35,200 nt of DNA from Pseudoalteromonas sp. HM-SA03 (GTDB lineage: Bacteria; Pseudomonadota; Gammaproteobacteria; Enterobacterales; Alteromonadaceae): NCBI RefSeq assembly GCF_002289345.1, contig NZ_NSDG01000005.1, forward strand, positions 1 to 35,200. The letters are read 5' to 3'. The notes beneath the pieces were generated by a model that saw nothing but the letters and a program-made list of their open reading frames with translations, made no database searches and was not told the origin of the DNA. Shown here one piece after another: positions 1-10,258 of the stretch (the stretch's first letter is position 1; every line of letters starts with the position of its first letter). The translations under genes and the position numbers were made by a program.

Positions 1-69
1 CCTAACTACGGATTGTGCATGATCATTTTGATCGGTCAACCGATAAACGCCTTAACTGATCAGCATTAG
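1..69 (+). CDS. Possible 3' end of an upstream plus-strand gene (partial)
   Basis: Frame 1 is open from base 1 to a TAG at 67-69, giving 22 residues that end in ALTDQH. The other two forward frames close within the first 22 bases. The stop sits directly on the left arm of a plus-strand terminator (68-89), the usual arrangement at a gene end. I do not recognise the protein from so few residues. This is an inference from an open frame plus a terminator, and it could be chance. Confidence 0.3.
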   Translation, partial: PNYGLCMIILIGQPINALTDQH

Positions 70-90
70 GCGCACTTGGCGCCTTTTTTA
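68..90 (+). terminator. Rho-independent terminator reading rightward
   Basis: The arms AGGCGC (68-73) and GCGCCT (79-84) form a perfect 6-bp stem with a 5-nt loop, and the plus strand continues into a run of T to base 89. Read on the minus strand there is no T run after the stem. It therefore serves a gene entering from the left rather than metK, whose stop lies at 108. Confidence 0.7.
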
Positions 91-107
91 CTTTTTGCAG
101 CAGGGGA

Positions 108-1259
108 TTATAGGCCTGCAGCTGCACGTAGAGCGTCAGCTTTATCTGTTGCTTCCCAAGGGAACTCTTCACGACCAAAGTGGCCGTAAGCAGCAGTAGG
201 CTGATAAATTGGACGCTCAAGGTCTAGCATAGTGATTAGACCGTAAGGACGTAAGTCGAAGTGCTCGCGGATAAGTTCGATTAAACGCGACTCATCAAGC
301 TTAGCTGTACCGAAAGTTTCTACGCTGATAGAGGTTGGCTCAGCAACACCGATTGCGTAAGACACTTGGATCTCACACTTGTCAGCAAGGCCAGCTGCAA
401 CAATGTTCTTTGCAACGTAACGCGCTGCGTAAGCAGCAGAACGGTCAACTTTTGATGGATCTTTACCAGAGAATGCACCACCGCCGTGACGAGCCATACC
501 GCCGTATGTATCTACAATGATTTTACGACCAGTTAGACCACAGTCACCCATAGGACCACCGATAACGAAACGGCCTGTAGGGTTGATGAAGAACTTAGTT
601 GCTTCAGTGATAAGCTCTGCAGGTAGTGTAGGCTTGATGATAGTTTCCATCACCGCTTCTACAAGGTCAGCTTGTGATACAGAATCACAGTGCTGTGTAG
701 ACAATACGACTGCGTCGATACCTACTGCTTTACCGTTTTCGTACGCGAATGTTACCTGAGACTTAGCGTCTGGGCGTAACCAAGGTAGTGTGCCGTCTTT
801 ACGAACTTGCGCTTGGCGCTGAACTAAACGGTGTGAGTATGTGATTGGAGCAGGCATCAGTACGTCGGTTTCGTTACACGCGTAACCAAACATTAGACCT
901 TGGTCACCAGCACCTTGCTCTTCTGGGCGAGTACGGTCAACACCTTGGTTAATATCAGGTGATTGCTTACCAATGGTATTTAGGATTGCACATGAATCAG
1001 CGTCAAAGCCCATGTCAGAATGCGTGTAACCAATTTCACGCACGGTCTTACGAGTTAATTCCTCGATATCAACCCAAGCGCTAGTCGTGATTTCACCACC
1101 AACCATAACCATACCGGTTTTAACGTAAGTTTCACACGCAACACGTGCTTTTGGATCTTGCTCAAGGATGGCATCTAGAACCGCATCAGAGATCTGATCG
1201 GCGATTTTATCTGGATGGCCCTCAGAAACAGATTCAGAAGTAAATAAATGTTTAGCCAT
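108..1259 (-). CDS. metK: S-adenosylmethionine synthase MetK
   Basis: Makes S-adenosylmethionine from methionine and ATP in the cytosol, acting as a tetramer. The 383-residue product follows the gammaproteobacterial MetK sequence almost throughout. Visible landmarks are the N-terminal [17 protein letters not shown] segment (ATP and metal site), [12 protein letters not shown] in the middle, the [16 protein letters not shown] segment and the glycine-rich loop [20 protein letters not shown] chose the ATG at 1259, beginning [10 protein letters not shown], because this is where the family starts; five extra upstream codons are open but have no homologous counterpart. It diverges from tkt, with 259 bp between them that contains a candidate MetJ operator. 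Confidence 0.98.
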   Translation of the reverse strand: MAKHLFTSESVSEGHPDKIADQISDAVLDAILEQDPKARVACETYVKTGMVMVGGEITTSAWVDIEELTRKTVREIGYTHSDMGFDADSCAILNTIGKQSPDINQGVDRTRPEEQGAGDQGLMFGYACNETDVLMPAPITYSHRLVQRQAQVRKDGTLPWLRPDAKSQVTFAYENGKAVGIDAVVLSTQHCDSVSQADLVEAVMETIIKPTLPAELITEATKFFINPTGRFVIGGPMGDCGLTGRKIIVDTYGGMARHGGGAFSGKDPSKVDRSAAYAARYVAKNIVAAGLADKCEIQVSYAIGVAEPTSISVETFGTAKLDESRLIELIREHFDLRPYGLITMLDLERPIYQPTAAYGHFGREEFPWEATDKADALRAAAGL

Positions 1260-1361
1260 TGTATTTATGCTCACAAATATTGCGCTTCACAAACATCAGG
1301 GACAGCGCGAAAAATTAAGGGGCGTATTCTAACCAAAAAACCTAGGCATTGACTAGTTATT

Positions 1362-1377
1362 TTACGCCTAGACGTCC
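1362..1377 (-). promoter_or_regulatory. Candidate MetJ (met box) operator upstream of metK
   Basis: AGACGTCC at 1370-1377 matches 7 of 8 positions of the MetJ half-site AGACGTCT. The adjoining octamer TTACGCCT matches 5 of 8. MetJ binds tandem octamers and represses metK in enterobacteria. Here the site lies about 100 bp upstream of the metK start, inside the divergent region. Only one octamer is strong, so this is a candidate. Confidence 0.4.
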
Positions 1378-1518
1378 AAAATTGTGCAAACTTTTTTATT
1401 GGTCGGAAAAAGTCTGTCTGTACCCGTTTTTTTATGGCCTTTGCCGTTGCAGTTAGCCATATAAATAAGTAAAAATGGGCTCAAACCCCGCGAAACACAT
1501 TTAAAGGTAGGAGAATTC

Positions 1519-3513
1519 ATGCCATCTCGCAAAGAACTTGCTAATGCAATTCGCGTTCTTTCCATGGACGCTGTACAAAAGGCCAAGTCTGGCCACCCAG
1601 GAGCCCCGATGGGCATGGCGGACATCGCAGAAGTACTTTGGCGCGATTTTTTAAAGCACAACCCAAGTAATCCTGAGTGGTTCGACAGAGATCGCTTTGT
1701 ATTATCAAACGGTCACGGCTCGATGTTAATTTATTCACTGTTGCATTTGTCGGGTTATGACTTATCAATTGATGACATCAAAAACTTCCGTCAGCTACAT
1801 TCAAAAACACCAGGCCACCCAGAATATGGTTATGCGCCAGGTATTGAAACTACCACTGGCCCATTAGGTCAGGGTATTACTAATGCGGTAGGTATGGCGA
1901 TTGCTGAAAAAGCATTGGCTGCACAGTTTAACCGTGAAGATTACGACATCGTTAATCACTATACCTATACATTCTTAGGTGATGGCTGTTTGATGGAAGG
2001 TATCTCACACGAAGCTTGTTCACTCGCGGGTACGCTTGGTCTTGGCAAACTGATTGCATTTTGGGATGACAACGGCATTTCAATCGACGGTGAAGTTGAA
2101 GGTTGGTTTAGCGACGATACACCAAAACGCTTTGAGTCTTATGGCTGGCATGTTATCGCCGGTGTTGATGGCCACGATAGCGATGCGATTAAAGCTGCAA
2201 TCGAAGCGGCGCAAGCAGAGTCTGACAAGCCAACTCTTATTTGTTGTAAAACGGTTATTGGTTATGGTTCACCAAATAAATCAGGTAGCCATGATTGTCA
2301 CGGGGCACCACTGGGCGATGATGAAATCAAAGCTGCGCGTGAATTCCTTGGTTGGGAACACGGGGCATTTGAAATACCAGAAGACGTGTACGCGAAATGG
2401 GACGCAACAGCACGTGGTCAAAATCAACAAAGTGACTGGTTGATTAAGTTCACTGAATACCAAATGCATTATCCTGAGCTTGCTGCTGAATTTGAGCGTC
2501 GCATGAAAGGCGAGCTTCCAGCAGACTGGTCTGAGAAAACAGAAGCGTATATTGCAGAGCTTCAAGCGAATCCTGCAAACCCTGCAACACGTAAAGCATC
2601 ACAAAATGCATTGAATGCCTATGGTCCAATTCTACCTGAGTTTATGGGTGGCTCTGCTGACCTAGCGGGTTCTAACTTGACACTTTGGGATCAATCTAAA
2701 GGCTTAACGGCAGAAGATGCTGCGGGTAACTATATCTTCTACGGTGTGCGCGAGTTTGGTATGTCTGCCATCATGAATGGTATTGCATTGCACAGAGGTT
2801 TTATCCCTTACGGTGCGACATTCCTAATGTTTATGGAATATGCACGTAATGCCGTACGTATGGCTGCATTGATGAAGCAAAGAAGCATCTTTGTGTATAC
2901 TCATGATTCAATCGGTCTTGGTGAAGACGGTCCAACGCACCAACCAGTAGAACAAATGGCGAACTTACGCACTACGCCAAACCTAGCGAGCTGGCGTCCA
3001 TGTGACCAAGTTGAGTCAGCAGTTGCTTGGCAGCAAGCGGTTGAACGCGCTGATGGTCCATCTGCACTTGTATTTACTCGTCAAGGTCTTGCGCAGCAGC
3101 CACGTACCGCTGAGCAGGTTGCAGCGATTAAGCAAGGTGGTTATGTACTATCTTGTGATGGTGAGCCTGAAATCATTCTTATTGCGACAGGTTCTGAAGT
3201 GCAACTTGCGGTTGAGTCTGCGGATAAGCTTCGTGCAGAAGGTAAAAAGGTACGTGTTGTGTCTATGCCTTCAACTGACATTTTTGATGCGCAATCTCCT
3301 GAATACAAAGAAAGTGTACTACCAAGCTCAGTAACGCGTCGCGTCGCTATCGAAGCGGGTATCGAGGACTTCTGGTACAAATATGTAGGCCTAAATGGTG
3401 CTATCGTTGGTATGACAACGTTTGGTGAGTCAGCGCCTGCTGATGAGCTATTCAAGCTATTTGGCTTTACGGTAGAAAATATCGTTGAGAAAGCAAACGC
3501 TTTGTTTGCATAA
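1519..3513 (+). CDS. tkt: Transketolase
   Basis: Thiamine-diphosphate enzyme of the pentose phosphate pathway that transfers two-carbon units between sugar phosphates. The product has 664 residues, the usual bacterial length. The N-terminal domain carries [19 protein letters not shown], a GHGSML motif, and the diphosphate-binding stretch from GDGCLMEG to DDN. The middle pyrimidine domain has the [11 protein letters not shown] region with the cofactor glutamate, and [14 protein letters not shown] follows. The C-terminal domain ends near residue 660. The ATG at 1519 has a clear AGGAG ribosome-binding site at 1508-1512. It stands alone, with metK diverging on one side and a strong terminator directly after the stop. 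I cannot tell tktA from tktB type. Confidence 0.97.
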   Translation: MPSRKELANAIRVLSMDAVQKAKSGHPGAPMGMADIAEVLWRDFLKHNPSNPEWFDRDRFVLSNGHGSMLIYSLLHLSGYDLSIDDIKNFRQLHSKTPGHPEYGYAPGIETTTGPLGQGITNAVGMAIAEKALAAQFNREDYDIVNHYTYTFLGDGCLMEGISHEACSLAGTLGLGKLIAFWDDNGISIDGEVEGWFSDDTPKRFESYGWHVIAGVDGHDSDAIKAAIEAAQAESDKPTLICCKTVIGYGSPNKSGSHDCHGAPLGDDEIKAAREFLGWEHGAFEIPEDVYAKWDATARGQNQQSDWLIKFTEYQMHYPELAAEFERRMKGELPADWSEKTEAYIAELQANPANPATRKASQNALNAYGPILPEFMGGSADLAGSNLTLWDQSKGLTAEDAAGNYIFYGVREFGMSAIMNGIALHRGFIPYGATFLMFMEYARNAVRMAALMKQRSIFVYTHDSIGLGEDGPTHQPVEQMANLRTTPNLASWRPCDQVESAVAWQQAVERADGPSALVFTRQGLAQQPRTAEQVAAIKQGGYVLSCDGEPEIILIATGSEVQLAVESADKLRAEGKKVRVVSMPSTDIFDAQSPEYKESVLPSSVTRRVAIEAGIEDFWYKYVGLNGAIVGMTTFGESAPADELFKLFGFTVENIVEKANALFA

Positions 3514-3528
3514 TCAAAGAAAAGAAAC

Positions 3529-3558
3529 AAAAAACCCATGCTATGCATGGGTTTTTTT
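3529..3558. terminator. Bidirectional terminator between tkt and the chemoreceptor gene
   Basis: Perfect 11-bp arms (3531-3541 and 3545-3555, core ACCCATGC/GCATGGGT) enclose a 3-nt loop TAT. T runs follow on the plus strand, and an A-rich stretch lies on the left, giving a U run on the minus strand. It can stop tkt and the convergent chemoreceptor transcript. Confidence 0.9.
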
Positions 3559-3630
3559 ATGCTTAGTGGTTTTGCTAAAAACCCCCTAAAGCTTTGAGAC
3601 TGTTTCCTGCTCAAAGCTCAGGTTGGATAG

Positions 3631-5646
3631 CTAAACCTTAAACTGTTCTACCGATAAGCGTAACTCTTCGGCGAGTTTAGCAACCTCAGAACTGGAGATT
3701 GAGGTTTGGCTCGCACCTTCAGCCGTTTGCTCTGCGATTGTTACAATCGATTCCAAACGTTCACTAATTTCCTGTGCCACCTGCTGTTGCTCGTTCGCCG
3801 CGTTTGCAATCTCTTCACTCACATCATGAGCCTGAGAAACGGCTGCAGTGATAGAGTTTAGTGCTTCATTAGCGAGGTCGCTTTGAGTTACGCACGACTC
3901 CGCCTGCTGTTTACCTTTCGACATCGCGCCAACCGCTTCTTCGGCGCCGGCTTGTAAGGATTCAATCATTGCTTGAATTTCTTGAGTTGACTCTTGAGTC
4001 TTACTTGCGAGCGAGCGCACTTCGTCTGCGACTACCGCGAAGCCGCGACCTTGTTCACCAGCACGCGCAGCTTCGATTGCTGCGTTTAGTGCAAGGAGGT
4101 TAGTCTGCTCGGCAATGCCACGGATAACATCCAAGATACTACCTATTGAAGCGCTGTCTTGGTGCAGTTTGTTGATCACGCGAGAGGCTTCATCCACCTC
4201 TCTTGCGAGTTGCTCGATAGTGTGTTTGTTCTCATGTGAGATGCCTTTAACACGCTCAGCTTCTTTATCTGCATTTTTAATTTCTTGTAATGCTTGATGC
4301 GCGCTATTGCTTACGCCATGAGACGTGCTGCTCATCTCAGTTGTAGCGGTTGCTGCTTGCTCAACTTGTGCTTGCTGATTCTTAATTGCTTGGCTTGATT
4401 CCGTAGTGATAGTCGATGTTTCTTCGGACGCTGCAGCAAGCTGTGTCGAACGAGAAATAATACCAGTAATAAGTTCACGTAAGCTAGAGATCAGGGTGTT
4501 ACAACTTCTAGATAATTCACCAAACTCATCTTTTGCTGTGTCATCTAAGCGCTGTGTCATATCGCCACTGGCGACAATGTTTAAAACTCGGTTTACTTCC
4601 AATAGTGGTTTTGTGATTCGACTAACGGTAATGTAAGCTACGCCTACTGCCATTAGCGTTGCTACAATCATCCCAATCCAAGTCCATAGGTTCGCTGTGC
4701 CTACATCGGCACGTACGCCTTGTTGTAAGTTAAAGGCGACTTGGCTTGCTTCAGAGAGTAAGTCATCTAACTGAGATAGAGCAGCTTTTGTGGTTTTCTC
4801 TGCGTCAGATAGTTCCTTACGCGTTTCGGCTAATGCGTTGATTAAGCGTTTTTGATTTTCCGCGATGCTGTTGCTGCCGCTGACGGCACCTTTTAAATTA
4901 GTGTAATAGCCTTCGAGATCAGCAAACAAACTGTTATCAAGCGCGCTAACGGGGCCACGCATTAAATCAATATTACGACCTAGTTCTTCAACGAGGTAGC
5001 TTTGATCCCTACTTACGATCTCTAGTGTATTGATGTCTTCAACAGTAACAATATCGTTGGCGCTGGTCACAACAGAAGAAAAGTTATTTTCTAAGTTATT
5101 TGCAGCTTGAAAAGCGCGTTTATCGGCATCTTCTAAGCCATCCAAATCAATGATATCAACCGTCACCATTGTCGCATCTTCTGCGGCAACATCGATAGTT
5201 GATAACTGCTCTTTTAATTTGTCCCGTAACGAAAGTTCAGTTGATTTCTCGTTTACTAAGCTGTTCATGGCTTTTACGAACGCATCATAACTTTTACCAA
5301 CATCACGACTGCTTGAGGCCAGTTTATTATTAGCGGCAACGACCTGCTGCAGCTCTGAATAGGTTTTGTCAAAGATCTTCTGGCGCTCTGCAAATTGTTG
5401 TTTGAGCGTTGCCAATTCAGTCTCTGAACGTGCATAAAAACTTCCCTGAGCCATTTTGCTCATTAAAGTGAACTCTACTTGCAGTGCAGAGCTTTTAGAG
5501 AGTGCTGGTAAAGACAGGTTATTAACCTGTTGAGTTGAGTTGTCAATGTTCGCAATTCTAAATAAAGAATTGCCCCCGATAAGAAGAAGCAACAAGGTGA
5601 TGGTAATAAAACCACCCCAAATACGTTGGCTAACAGTCAAATTCAT
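3631..5646 (-). CDS. Methyl-accepting chemotaxis protein
   Basis: Transmembrane chemoreceptor that signals to CheA/CheW. From the chosen start the protein has 671 residues. A first membrane helix lies at about 9-29, a helical periplasmic ligand domain of about 285 residues at 31-319, and a second membrane helix at about 320-341. A HAMP domain follows at 343-395, and a cytoplasmic signalling domain has its hairpin tip around 511-545 ([20 protein letters not shown]). The long, all-helical sensor suggests a bimodular helical bundle (HBM-like) domain; the ligand is unknown. The C-terminus lacks the NWETF-type CheR/CheB tether. I place the start at the ATG at 5646 because AGGA lies just upstream and the sequence then begins [10 protein letters not shown]; nine upstream codons are less likely. 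A sigma-28-type promoter precedes it. Confidence 0.93.
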   Translation of the reverse strand: MNLTVSQRIWGGFITITLLLLLIGGNSLFRIANIDNSTQQVNNLSLPALSKSSALQVEFTLMSKMAQGSFYARSETELATLKQQFAERQKIFDKTYSELQQVVAANNKLASSSRDVGKSYDAFVKAMNSLVNEKSTELSLRDKLKEQLSTIDVAAEDATMVTVDIIDLDGLEDADKRAFQAANNLENNFSSVVTSANDIVTVEDINTLEIVSRDQSYLVEELGRNIDLMRGPVSALDNSLFADLEGYYTNLKGAVSGSNSIAENQKRLINALAETRKELSDAEKTTKAALSQLDDLLSEASQVAFNLQQGVRADVGTANLWTWIGMIVATLMAVGVAYITVSRITKPLLEVNRVLNIVASGDMTQRLDDTAKDEFGELSRSCNTLISSLRELITGIISRSTQLAAASEETSTITTESSQAIKNQQAQVEQAATATTEMSSTSHGVSNSAHQALQEIKNADKEAERVKGISHENKHTIEQLAREVDEASRVINKLHQDSASIGSILDVIRGIAEQTNLLALNAAIEAARAGEQGRGFAVVADEVRSLASKTQESTQEIQAMIESLQAGAEEAVGAMSKGKQQAESCVTQSDLANEALNSITAAVSQAHDVSEEIANAANEQQQVAQEISERLESIVTIAEQTAEGASQTSISSSEVAKLAEELRLSVEQFKV

Positions 5647-5682
5647 AGCTGTCCTACAAAATTTACAAAGCAATACGGATAC

Positions 5683-5709
5683 TTATCGGATTTATTGCGG
5701 ATAAGTTAA
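5683..5709 (-). promoter_or_regulatory. Sigma-28 (FliA) type promoter of the chemoreceptor gene
   Basis: On the minus strand TTAACTTA (5702-5709), an 11-nt spacer and TCCGATAA (5683-5690) match the flagellar/chemotaxis consensus TAAAGTTT-N11-GCCGATAA with exact spacing; the -10 element matches at 7 of 8 positions. It would give a leader of about 30 nt before the ATG at 5646. Confidence 0.7.
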
Positions 5710-5880
5710 GTATTTTATAGCAGATGTGACAAAAAATTTCAGTAAAAAAGGTCGGATTACAAAAAATAGCAGCTCAATGGACAAAAAGTATAAGCTTCAC
5801 GTTTTCTTCGAGTGTCGTTCAGTTTAATAAAAGTTAAAGTAAGTGCTTACCTTAACGTTAATTTAGGGCAGTTACAGAGG

Positions 5881-6678
5881 TTAACTATGCTGATACTTTT
5901 CGCCACTGTCGATATTTATCATCGTCATAGGGCCTCCCCACACGCAGCCAGTGTCTAAGGCAATAATATTTTTCTTGTTGGTTTCGCCTTCCAAAGCAGC
6001 CCAGTGGCCGAAAAGTAGGGTGGTGTCGGCTGGTGTTTGGCTGAGTTCAAACCACGGAGTGAGACCTGCCGCATCTTTTAGGCTAGACTTGTTCTTAAGA
6101 TCCAGCTCGCCACCTTGTTTTAGAAAGCGCATTCGAGTGAAGACGTTAACAATGGCTTTAAACTTATCCTGTTCACTGAGCTTATCGAGCTCAAGTCCTG
6201 GGTGAGCGCCGTACATATTTGCGTAAAACTCAGGGGCTTTTGTAGATTGATAAATGGCTTCGGCAAAGCGTGCATATTCTAGTGCTTGCGTGATATTCCA
6301 GCTTGGATGAATACCAGCATGAGAAATAAAAGTTTGCTGTGTTTCAAGCCAAATAGCCAGCGGCTGTGCACGTAATAAATCAGCATATTTCTGGCGTTTA
6401 GGGCTGGCAAAAACCGCGTCTAATTTATCTTTTGGGTTTGGAGCGACTCCCAAAGCAAGACAGGCTAAAAAGTGGAGGTCGTGATTGCCGAGTGTAATGC
6501 TAATAGAGCCAGCGTGTTGGTAGAGGAACTCTAAGCAAGCAAGCGAATCTGGGCCTCTGGCGATGATGTCACCGACAAAGTATAAATGGTCTTGGCTTGG
6601 GTTAAAACCGACTTGATCGAGTAGCCCGATGAGTGGATTGAAGCAGCCTTGCAGGTCTCCAATTGCGTATTTTGCCAT
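5881..6678 (-). CDS. apaH: Diadenosine tetraphosphatase ApaH
   Basis: Symmetrical Ap4A hydrolase that splits diadenosine tetraphosphate into two ADP and can remove Np4-type RNA caps. The 265-residue product is a metallophosphoesterase with all expected motifs near the N-terminus: IGDLQG, GDIIARGPDSL and LGNHDLHFLA, followed by FISHAGIHP. Length fits the family. It is the last gene of the lptD-surA-pdxA-rsmA-apaG-apaH series and is separated from apaG by 98 bp holding a repeat-type hairpin, so its expression may partly uncouple from the upstream genes. The ATG at 6678 has AGGT upstream. Confidence 0.97.
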   Translation of the reverse strand: MAKYAIGDLQGCFNPLIGLLDQVGFNPSQDHLYFVGDIIARGPDSLACLEFLYQHAGSISITLGNHDLHFLACLALGVAPNPKDKLDAVFASPKRQKYADLLRAQPLAIWLETQQTFISHAGIHPSWNITQALEYARFAEAIYQSTKAPEFYANMYGAHPGLELDKLSEQDKFKAIVNVFTRMRFLKQGGELDLKNKSSLKDAAGLTPWFELSQTPADTTLLFGHWAALEGETNKKNIIALDTGCVWGGPMTMINIDSGEKYQHS

Positions 6679-6740
6679 CTATTACCTGTGTTTTTTATAA
6701 CTCAATGTTTTTATTCTGATGTCTAGCATGTATGAGGAAC

Positions 6741-6764
6741 GCGGGGTAAACCCGCTTCCACAAA
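6741..6764 (-). repeat. REP-like hairpin in the apaG-apaH gap
   Basis: GCGGG (6741-6745) and CCCGC (6751-6755) form a short stem around GTAAA. The minus-strand reading TTTGTGGAAGCGGGTTTACC (6745-6764) matches a second element at 35007-35026 at 15 of 20 positions and in the same orientation. No T run follows, so it looks more like a dispersed palindromic repeat than a terminator. Confidence 0.5.
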
Positions 6765-6776
6765 ATAAAAACAGTA

Positions 6777-7166
6777 TCAATGCAAAATATTTGGACAGGA
6801 GAGTCTAAATACATTGATTGGCGCTTTAAACTCGGTGCCAAACTCATTACGCATTAAATAATACCCTTCCATCGTACCAACTGGGGTATCGAGCACCGCG
6901 CCGCTAGTGTACTGATAGCTCTCGCCAGGACGAATAGTGGGCTGCTCACCGACAACACCATCACCTTCTACTTCAGTCTCTTTGCCATTAGCATCGGTAA
7001 TGAGCCAATAGCGACTATGTAGCTTAGCGTTACATAAGCTATGGTTTTTGATGGTAATTGTGTAGGCAAACACATATTTGTCCTTTTCAGGCTGTGATTG
7101 CGCTTCAACGTAAAAGGTCTCCACCGATACTTTAATCGGTGAGCCAATATTAGTTTGAGTTGTCAT
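6777..7166 (-). CDS. apaG: ApaG domain protein
   Basis: Small beta-sandwich protein (FN3-like ApaG fold) that travels with apaH and rsmA; its biochemical role is poorly defined and it may bind nucleotides. The 129-residue product shows the family pattern: a YAYTITI-type core strand (here [10 protein letters not shown]), [11 protein letters not shown], the acidic [11 protein letters not shown] loop, a [10 protein letters not shown] segment and MEGYYLM. I chose the ATG at 7166 (MTTQTNIG); seven upstream codons are open but lie deeper in rsmA. The start overlaps the 3' end of rsmA by 17 nt, which implies translational coupling. Its stop is TGA at 6777-6779. Confidence 0.96.
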   Translation of the reverse strand: MTTQTNIGSPIKVSVETFYVEAQSQPEKDKYVFAYTITIKNHSLCNAKLHSRYWLITDANGKETEVEGDGVVGEQPTIRPGESYQYTSGAVLDTPVGTMEGYYLMRNEFGTEFKAPINVFRLSCPNILH

Positions 7167-7956
7167 ATATCCAATTTGCAATTTCAATAAACTGGTTAAG
7201 CGACAGGTTTTCAGCGCGAAGCGTAGGGTCGATCCCCAAGTTTCGCAGCTGCTCTTCGGTTAACAGGTTCGATAAGCTATTTCTTAGTGTCTTACGACGT
7301 TGGTTGAACGCTTCTAAACAAACCGTATTCAAAAGCTTAGTGCTCTTAGCTGTACGTTGCGACGGATCTTTTGGGATCAATCGAACAACGGCTGAGTCAA
7401 CTTTTGGTGCTGGTTTAAAGCAATGTGGTGGTACTTCAATCACAGGAATGGCGTGACAATAGTACTGCGTCATTACACTTAAGCGACCAAATGCTTTGCT
7501 GCCAGGGCCAGCAACCATACGGTTAACCACTTCTTTTTGCAGCATAAAGTGCATATGCTCGACCTGATCGGCAAATTCAAATAAGTGAAATAGCAAAGGG
7601 GTTGATACGTTGTAAGGTAGATTACCGAAAATCTTTAGCTTTTCCCCTTCTTTGATTAAAGAAGAGAAGTCAAACTTCATCGCATCACCTTGATGAACCG
7701 TTAATTTAGGTCCCAAGAATGGATGATGGATCAAGCGCTCGGCAAGATCTTTATCAAGTTCTACAACGGTTAGGTGACCACTTAAATCACAAACAGGTTC
7801 TGTGATAGCACCTAAACCAGGACCGATTTCAACCAGATTGTCTTTTGGTTTAGGATCGATAGCAGTTACTATCTTGTCGATAATATTGTTGTCATTTAAG
7901 AAGTTTTGACCAAAGCGTTTACGCGCTCTGTGTCCGAGATGTACTTTATCTGTCAT
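7150..7956 (-). CDS. rsmA: 16S rRNA dimethyladenosine transferase RsmA (KsgA)
   Basis: Adds two methyl groups to each of two adjacent adenosines near the 3' end of 16S rRNA, late in small-subunit assembly. The 268-residue protein begins with the family signature [14 protein letters not shown]. The SAM-binding loop [13 protein letters not shown] is at about residues 42-54, and the adenine-pocket motif [10 protein letters not shown] at about 114-123. The C-terminal helical domain includes [12 protein letters not shown]. It overlaps pdxA by 4 nt (ATGA) and apaG by 17 nt, a tight operon arrangement. Confidence 0.98.
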   Translation of the reverse strand: MTDKVHLGHRARKRFGQNFLNDNNIIDKIVTAIDPKPKDNLVEIGPGLGAITEPVCDLSGHLTVVELDKDLAERLIHHPFLGPKLTVHQGDAMKFDFSSLIKEGEKLKIFGNLPYNVSTPLLFHLFEFADQVEHMHFMLQKEVVNRMVAGPGSKAFGRLSVMTQYYCHAIPVIEVPPHCFKPAPKVDSAVVRLIPKDPSQRTAKSTKLLNTVCLEAFNQRRKTLRNSLSNLLTEEQLRNLGIDPTLRAENLSLNQFIEIANWIYDNSN

Positions 7957-8945
7957 GCATTCTGTGCTTTTTTGGTTGCGAGCTTAATTGCTTCGCGGAT
8001 CGCTAATTCAAAACTACCCACTTCAACATCACCAGAGCCAGCTAAATCAAGCGCTGTACCGTGATCGACCGATGTGCGAACAAAGGGTAATCCTAGGGTG
8101 ATGTTTACTGAGTTTCCAAAACCTTTATATTTTAACACAGGTAAGCCCTGATCGTGATACATTGCGAGCACAGCATCGGCGTTATCTAAATATTTAGCTT
8201 GGAAAAGGGTGTCAGCCGGCAGCGGTCCAACCAAGTTCATGCCTTGTTTATTCAGCATTTCCAGTGTTGGTTCAATGGTCTCTATTTCTTCACGACCAAG
8301 GTGGCCACTTTCTCCAGCATGCGGATTTAATCCACAAACTAATACTCTGGGTTGTTCAATACCAAACTTGGTTTGTAGGTCGTGATGTAAAATATGAATG
8401 ACTTTGCTGAGACGCTCAGGCGTAATCGCCTTTGATACATACGCCAGTGGGATATGCGTAGTAACTAGCGCTACACGTAGCCCTTCGGTTGCAAGTAGCA
8501 TAACGACATCAGCGGTATCAGACTGCTGTGCAAAGTACTCAGTATGGCCGCTAAACGAGATCCCTGCTTGGTTAATAATACCTTTATGAACTGGGCCCGT
8601 GACTACCGCTGCGAATGTCCCATCCATATTCTTTTCAGAGGCAATGCGCAAGGTTTCTAGCACATAATGGCCATTAGTTTCATCTAGTTGACCTGCGACC
8701 ACTTCTGCCCCTTTATCTACTTGAAGGTAGTAAATGGCACCCGCTGGTGCTGCTTCAGGCGCAGCGTTACAGTCGAATGGCAGTAGCTTGATTTGCTCAC
8801 CAAGTTCTTTGGCGCGTTTTTCTAGAATACTTTTATCAGCCACCGCAACCAACTGAGCAGGCCACACATGCTGAGCCAGTTTGATAACAAGATCTGGGCC
8901 AATACCTGCAGGCTCACCCGGTGTAATTGCGATTCTGAGTGTCAT
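7953..8945 (-). CDS. pdxA: 4-hydroxythreonine-4-phosphate dehydrogenase PdxA
   Basis: NAD-dependent step of the DXP-dependent pyridoxal phosphate pathway, oxidising 4-phosphohydroxy-threonine. The product has 330 residues, the usual length. The N-terminus [12 protein letters not shown] is diagnostic. Metal-binding histidines are visible in [23 protein letters not shown] and [12 protein letters not shown], and SGHTEYFA marks the substrate region. It lies between surA (5-nt gap) and rsmA (4-nt overlap), as in other gammaproteobacteria. Confidence 0.98.
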   Translation of the reverse strand: MTLRIAITPGEPAGIGPDLVIKLAQHVWPAQLVAVADKSILEKRAKELGEQIKLLPFDCNAAPEAAPAGAIYYLQVDKGAEVVAGQLDETNGHYVLETLRIASEKNMDGTFAAVVTGPVHKGIINQAGISFSGHTEYFAQQSDTADVVMLLATEGLRVALVTTHIPLAYVSKAITPERLSKVIHILHHDLQTKFGIEQPRVLVCGLNPHAGESGHLGREEIETIEPTLEMLNKQGMNLVGPLPADTLFQAKYLDNADAVLAMYHDQGLPVLKYKGFGNSVNITLGLPFVRTSVDHGTALDLAGSGDVEVGSFELAIREAIKLATKKAQNA

Positions 8946-8950
8946 AGCCG

Positions 8951-10243
8951 TTATTCCGCTTCGATAATTTCAATATGCGCTTGGTCACGCATTTCTTTAA
9001 TCCATTTAAAGCTTTCTTCTTTAAATTTACGGTTAAACAGCAGACGGTGTGCGCGATTTAACTTGGCTTGTTCTGTTTTATCGGCTACGCGTTTATCTAG
9101 CAGTTGTACAATGTGCCAGCCAAATGTACTTCTAAATGGTTCACTGATCTGATCTTTTTCTAGTGACAGTAGAGTGTCCCTAAACGCTGGTACATATGTA
9201 GTTGGATCTGTCCAATCGTATTCACCGCCTTTAAGTGCAGAGCCTGGATCTTCAGAATATTCTTTAGCCAGCGCAGCAAAGTCAGCGGTACCTGCGCGCA
9301 AGTCTTTTACAAAACCGGTTAGCATCGAGCGTGCTTTTTCTTCACTTAGAATAATAGACGGTTTGATTAAGATATGACGTGAACGTACTTCGACAGTTTC
9401 AACGACTTCACGACCACGAATATCTTGTACTTTTAGAATGTGGAAACCTGCGCCTGAGCGCAGTGGACCAACGATGTCGTCTTTTTTCGCACCTTTAATG
9501 GCCTCAGCGAACAAGGTTGGCATTTCGTTAATGCCCATCCAGCCTAATTGACCCCCATCGAGCGCTTTTGAGCCGCTTGAAGAAGCAATTGCGATACGTT
9601 TAAATTCTTTACCTTCGTTCAAAAATTTAATCACGTTATCTGCGCGCTCACGAGCATCTTCAATTTCTTCTGGAGTCGCTTTATTTGGGATCTTAATCAA
9701 GATGTGGCCGATATCATACTCTTCCGAGTTACCTGTTTGCTCATTCAAGATTTTTTGCAGGTTAGTCACCTCTTGAGGGCTAATATAAATACGGCGGTCA
9801 ACACTGGCACGGCGCACTTGGCTTGTGGTTATTTCTTTACGGATCTCTTCTCGGTATGCCGGGAAGCTTTCGCCGCTAGCTTCAACCGAGCGACGTAAAT
9901 CAGCGATAGTACCACCTTGGTCTTGGGCAATATTCGCAATGGTCTGATCCAATTGAGCATCGGAAATTTGCATACCCATGCGATCACCCAGTTGCAACAT
10001 TAAAGATTGCTCAATGAGTTTATCGATGGCTTGTAAGCGTAATGTTTTATCGCTAGGAAGCTCGGTACCTTGCTGCTCAGCCTGTTCTTTAACACGATTT
10101 ATTATTTGATCGACTTCGCTTTGTAAAATTACGCCATCATTAACCGTGGCAACAACAGTATCTAGCTTTACACGCTCAGCATGTACTTGAGTAAACAGGC
10201 CTGCACTTAATGAGGCCACTAATAACAACTTTTTTAAATTCAT
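8951..10243 (-). CDS. surA: Periplasmic chaperone / peptidyl-prolyl isomerase SurA
   Basis: Escorts unfolded outer-membrane proteins, including LptD, across the periplasm. The 430-residue precursor has a signal peptide of about 22 residues ending VHA. An N-terminal helical chaperone domain spans about 24-165. A first parvulin domain follows at about 175-280 ([24 protein letters not shown]) and a second at about 285-390 ([23 protein letters not shown]). A C-terminal helix completes the chaperone module. The gene follows lptD by 15 nt and precedes pdxA by 5 nt, so client and chaperone are co-transcribed. Confidence 0.98.
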   Translation of the reverse strand: MNLKKLLLVASLSAGLFTQVHAERVKLDTVVATVNDGVILQSEVDQIINRVKEQAEQQGTELPSDKTLRLQAIDKLIEQSLMLQLGDRMGMQISDAQLDQTIANIAQDQGGTIADLRRSVEASGESFPAYREEIRKEITTSQVRRASVDRRIYISPQEVTNLQKILNEQTGNSEEYDIGHILIKIPNKATPEEIEDARERADNVIKFLNEGKEFKRIAIASSSGSKALDGGQLGWMGINEMPTLFAEAIKGAKKDDIVGPLRSGAGFHILKVQDIRGREVVETVEVRSRHILIKPSIILSEEKARSMLTGFVKDLRAGTADFAALAKEYSEDPGSALKGGEYDWTDPTTYVPAFRDTLLSLEKDQISEPFRSTFGWHIVQLLDKRVADKTEQAKLNRAHRLLFNRKFKEESFKWIKEMRDQAHIEIIEAE

Positions 10244-10258
10244 ACGGCTTTCTAAATT

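Noticed and set aside
1260-1518. SAM riboswitch upstream of metK
   Set aside because: No conserved riboswitch core or terminator stem is visible, and a MetJ-type site is the better explanation.
3141-3614. 157-residue minus-strand open frame inside tkt
   Set aside because: It is antisense to conserved transketolase coding sequence and runs through the terminator hairpin.
7167-7187. Longer apaG start
   Set aside because: The seven extra codons lie inside rsmA and lack family support; the ATG at 7166 matches the usual N-terminus.
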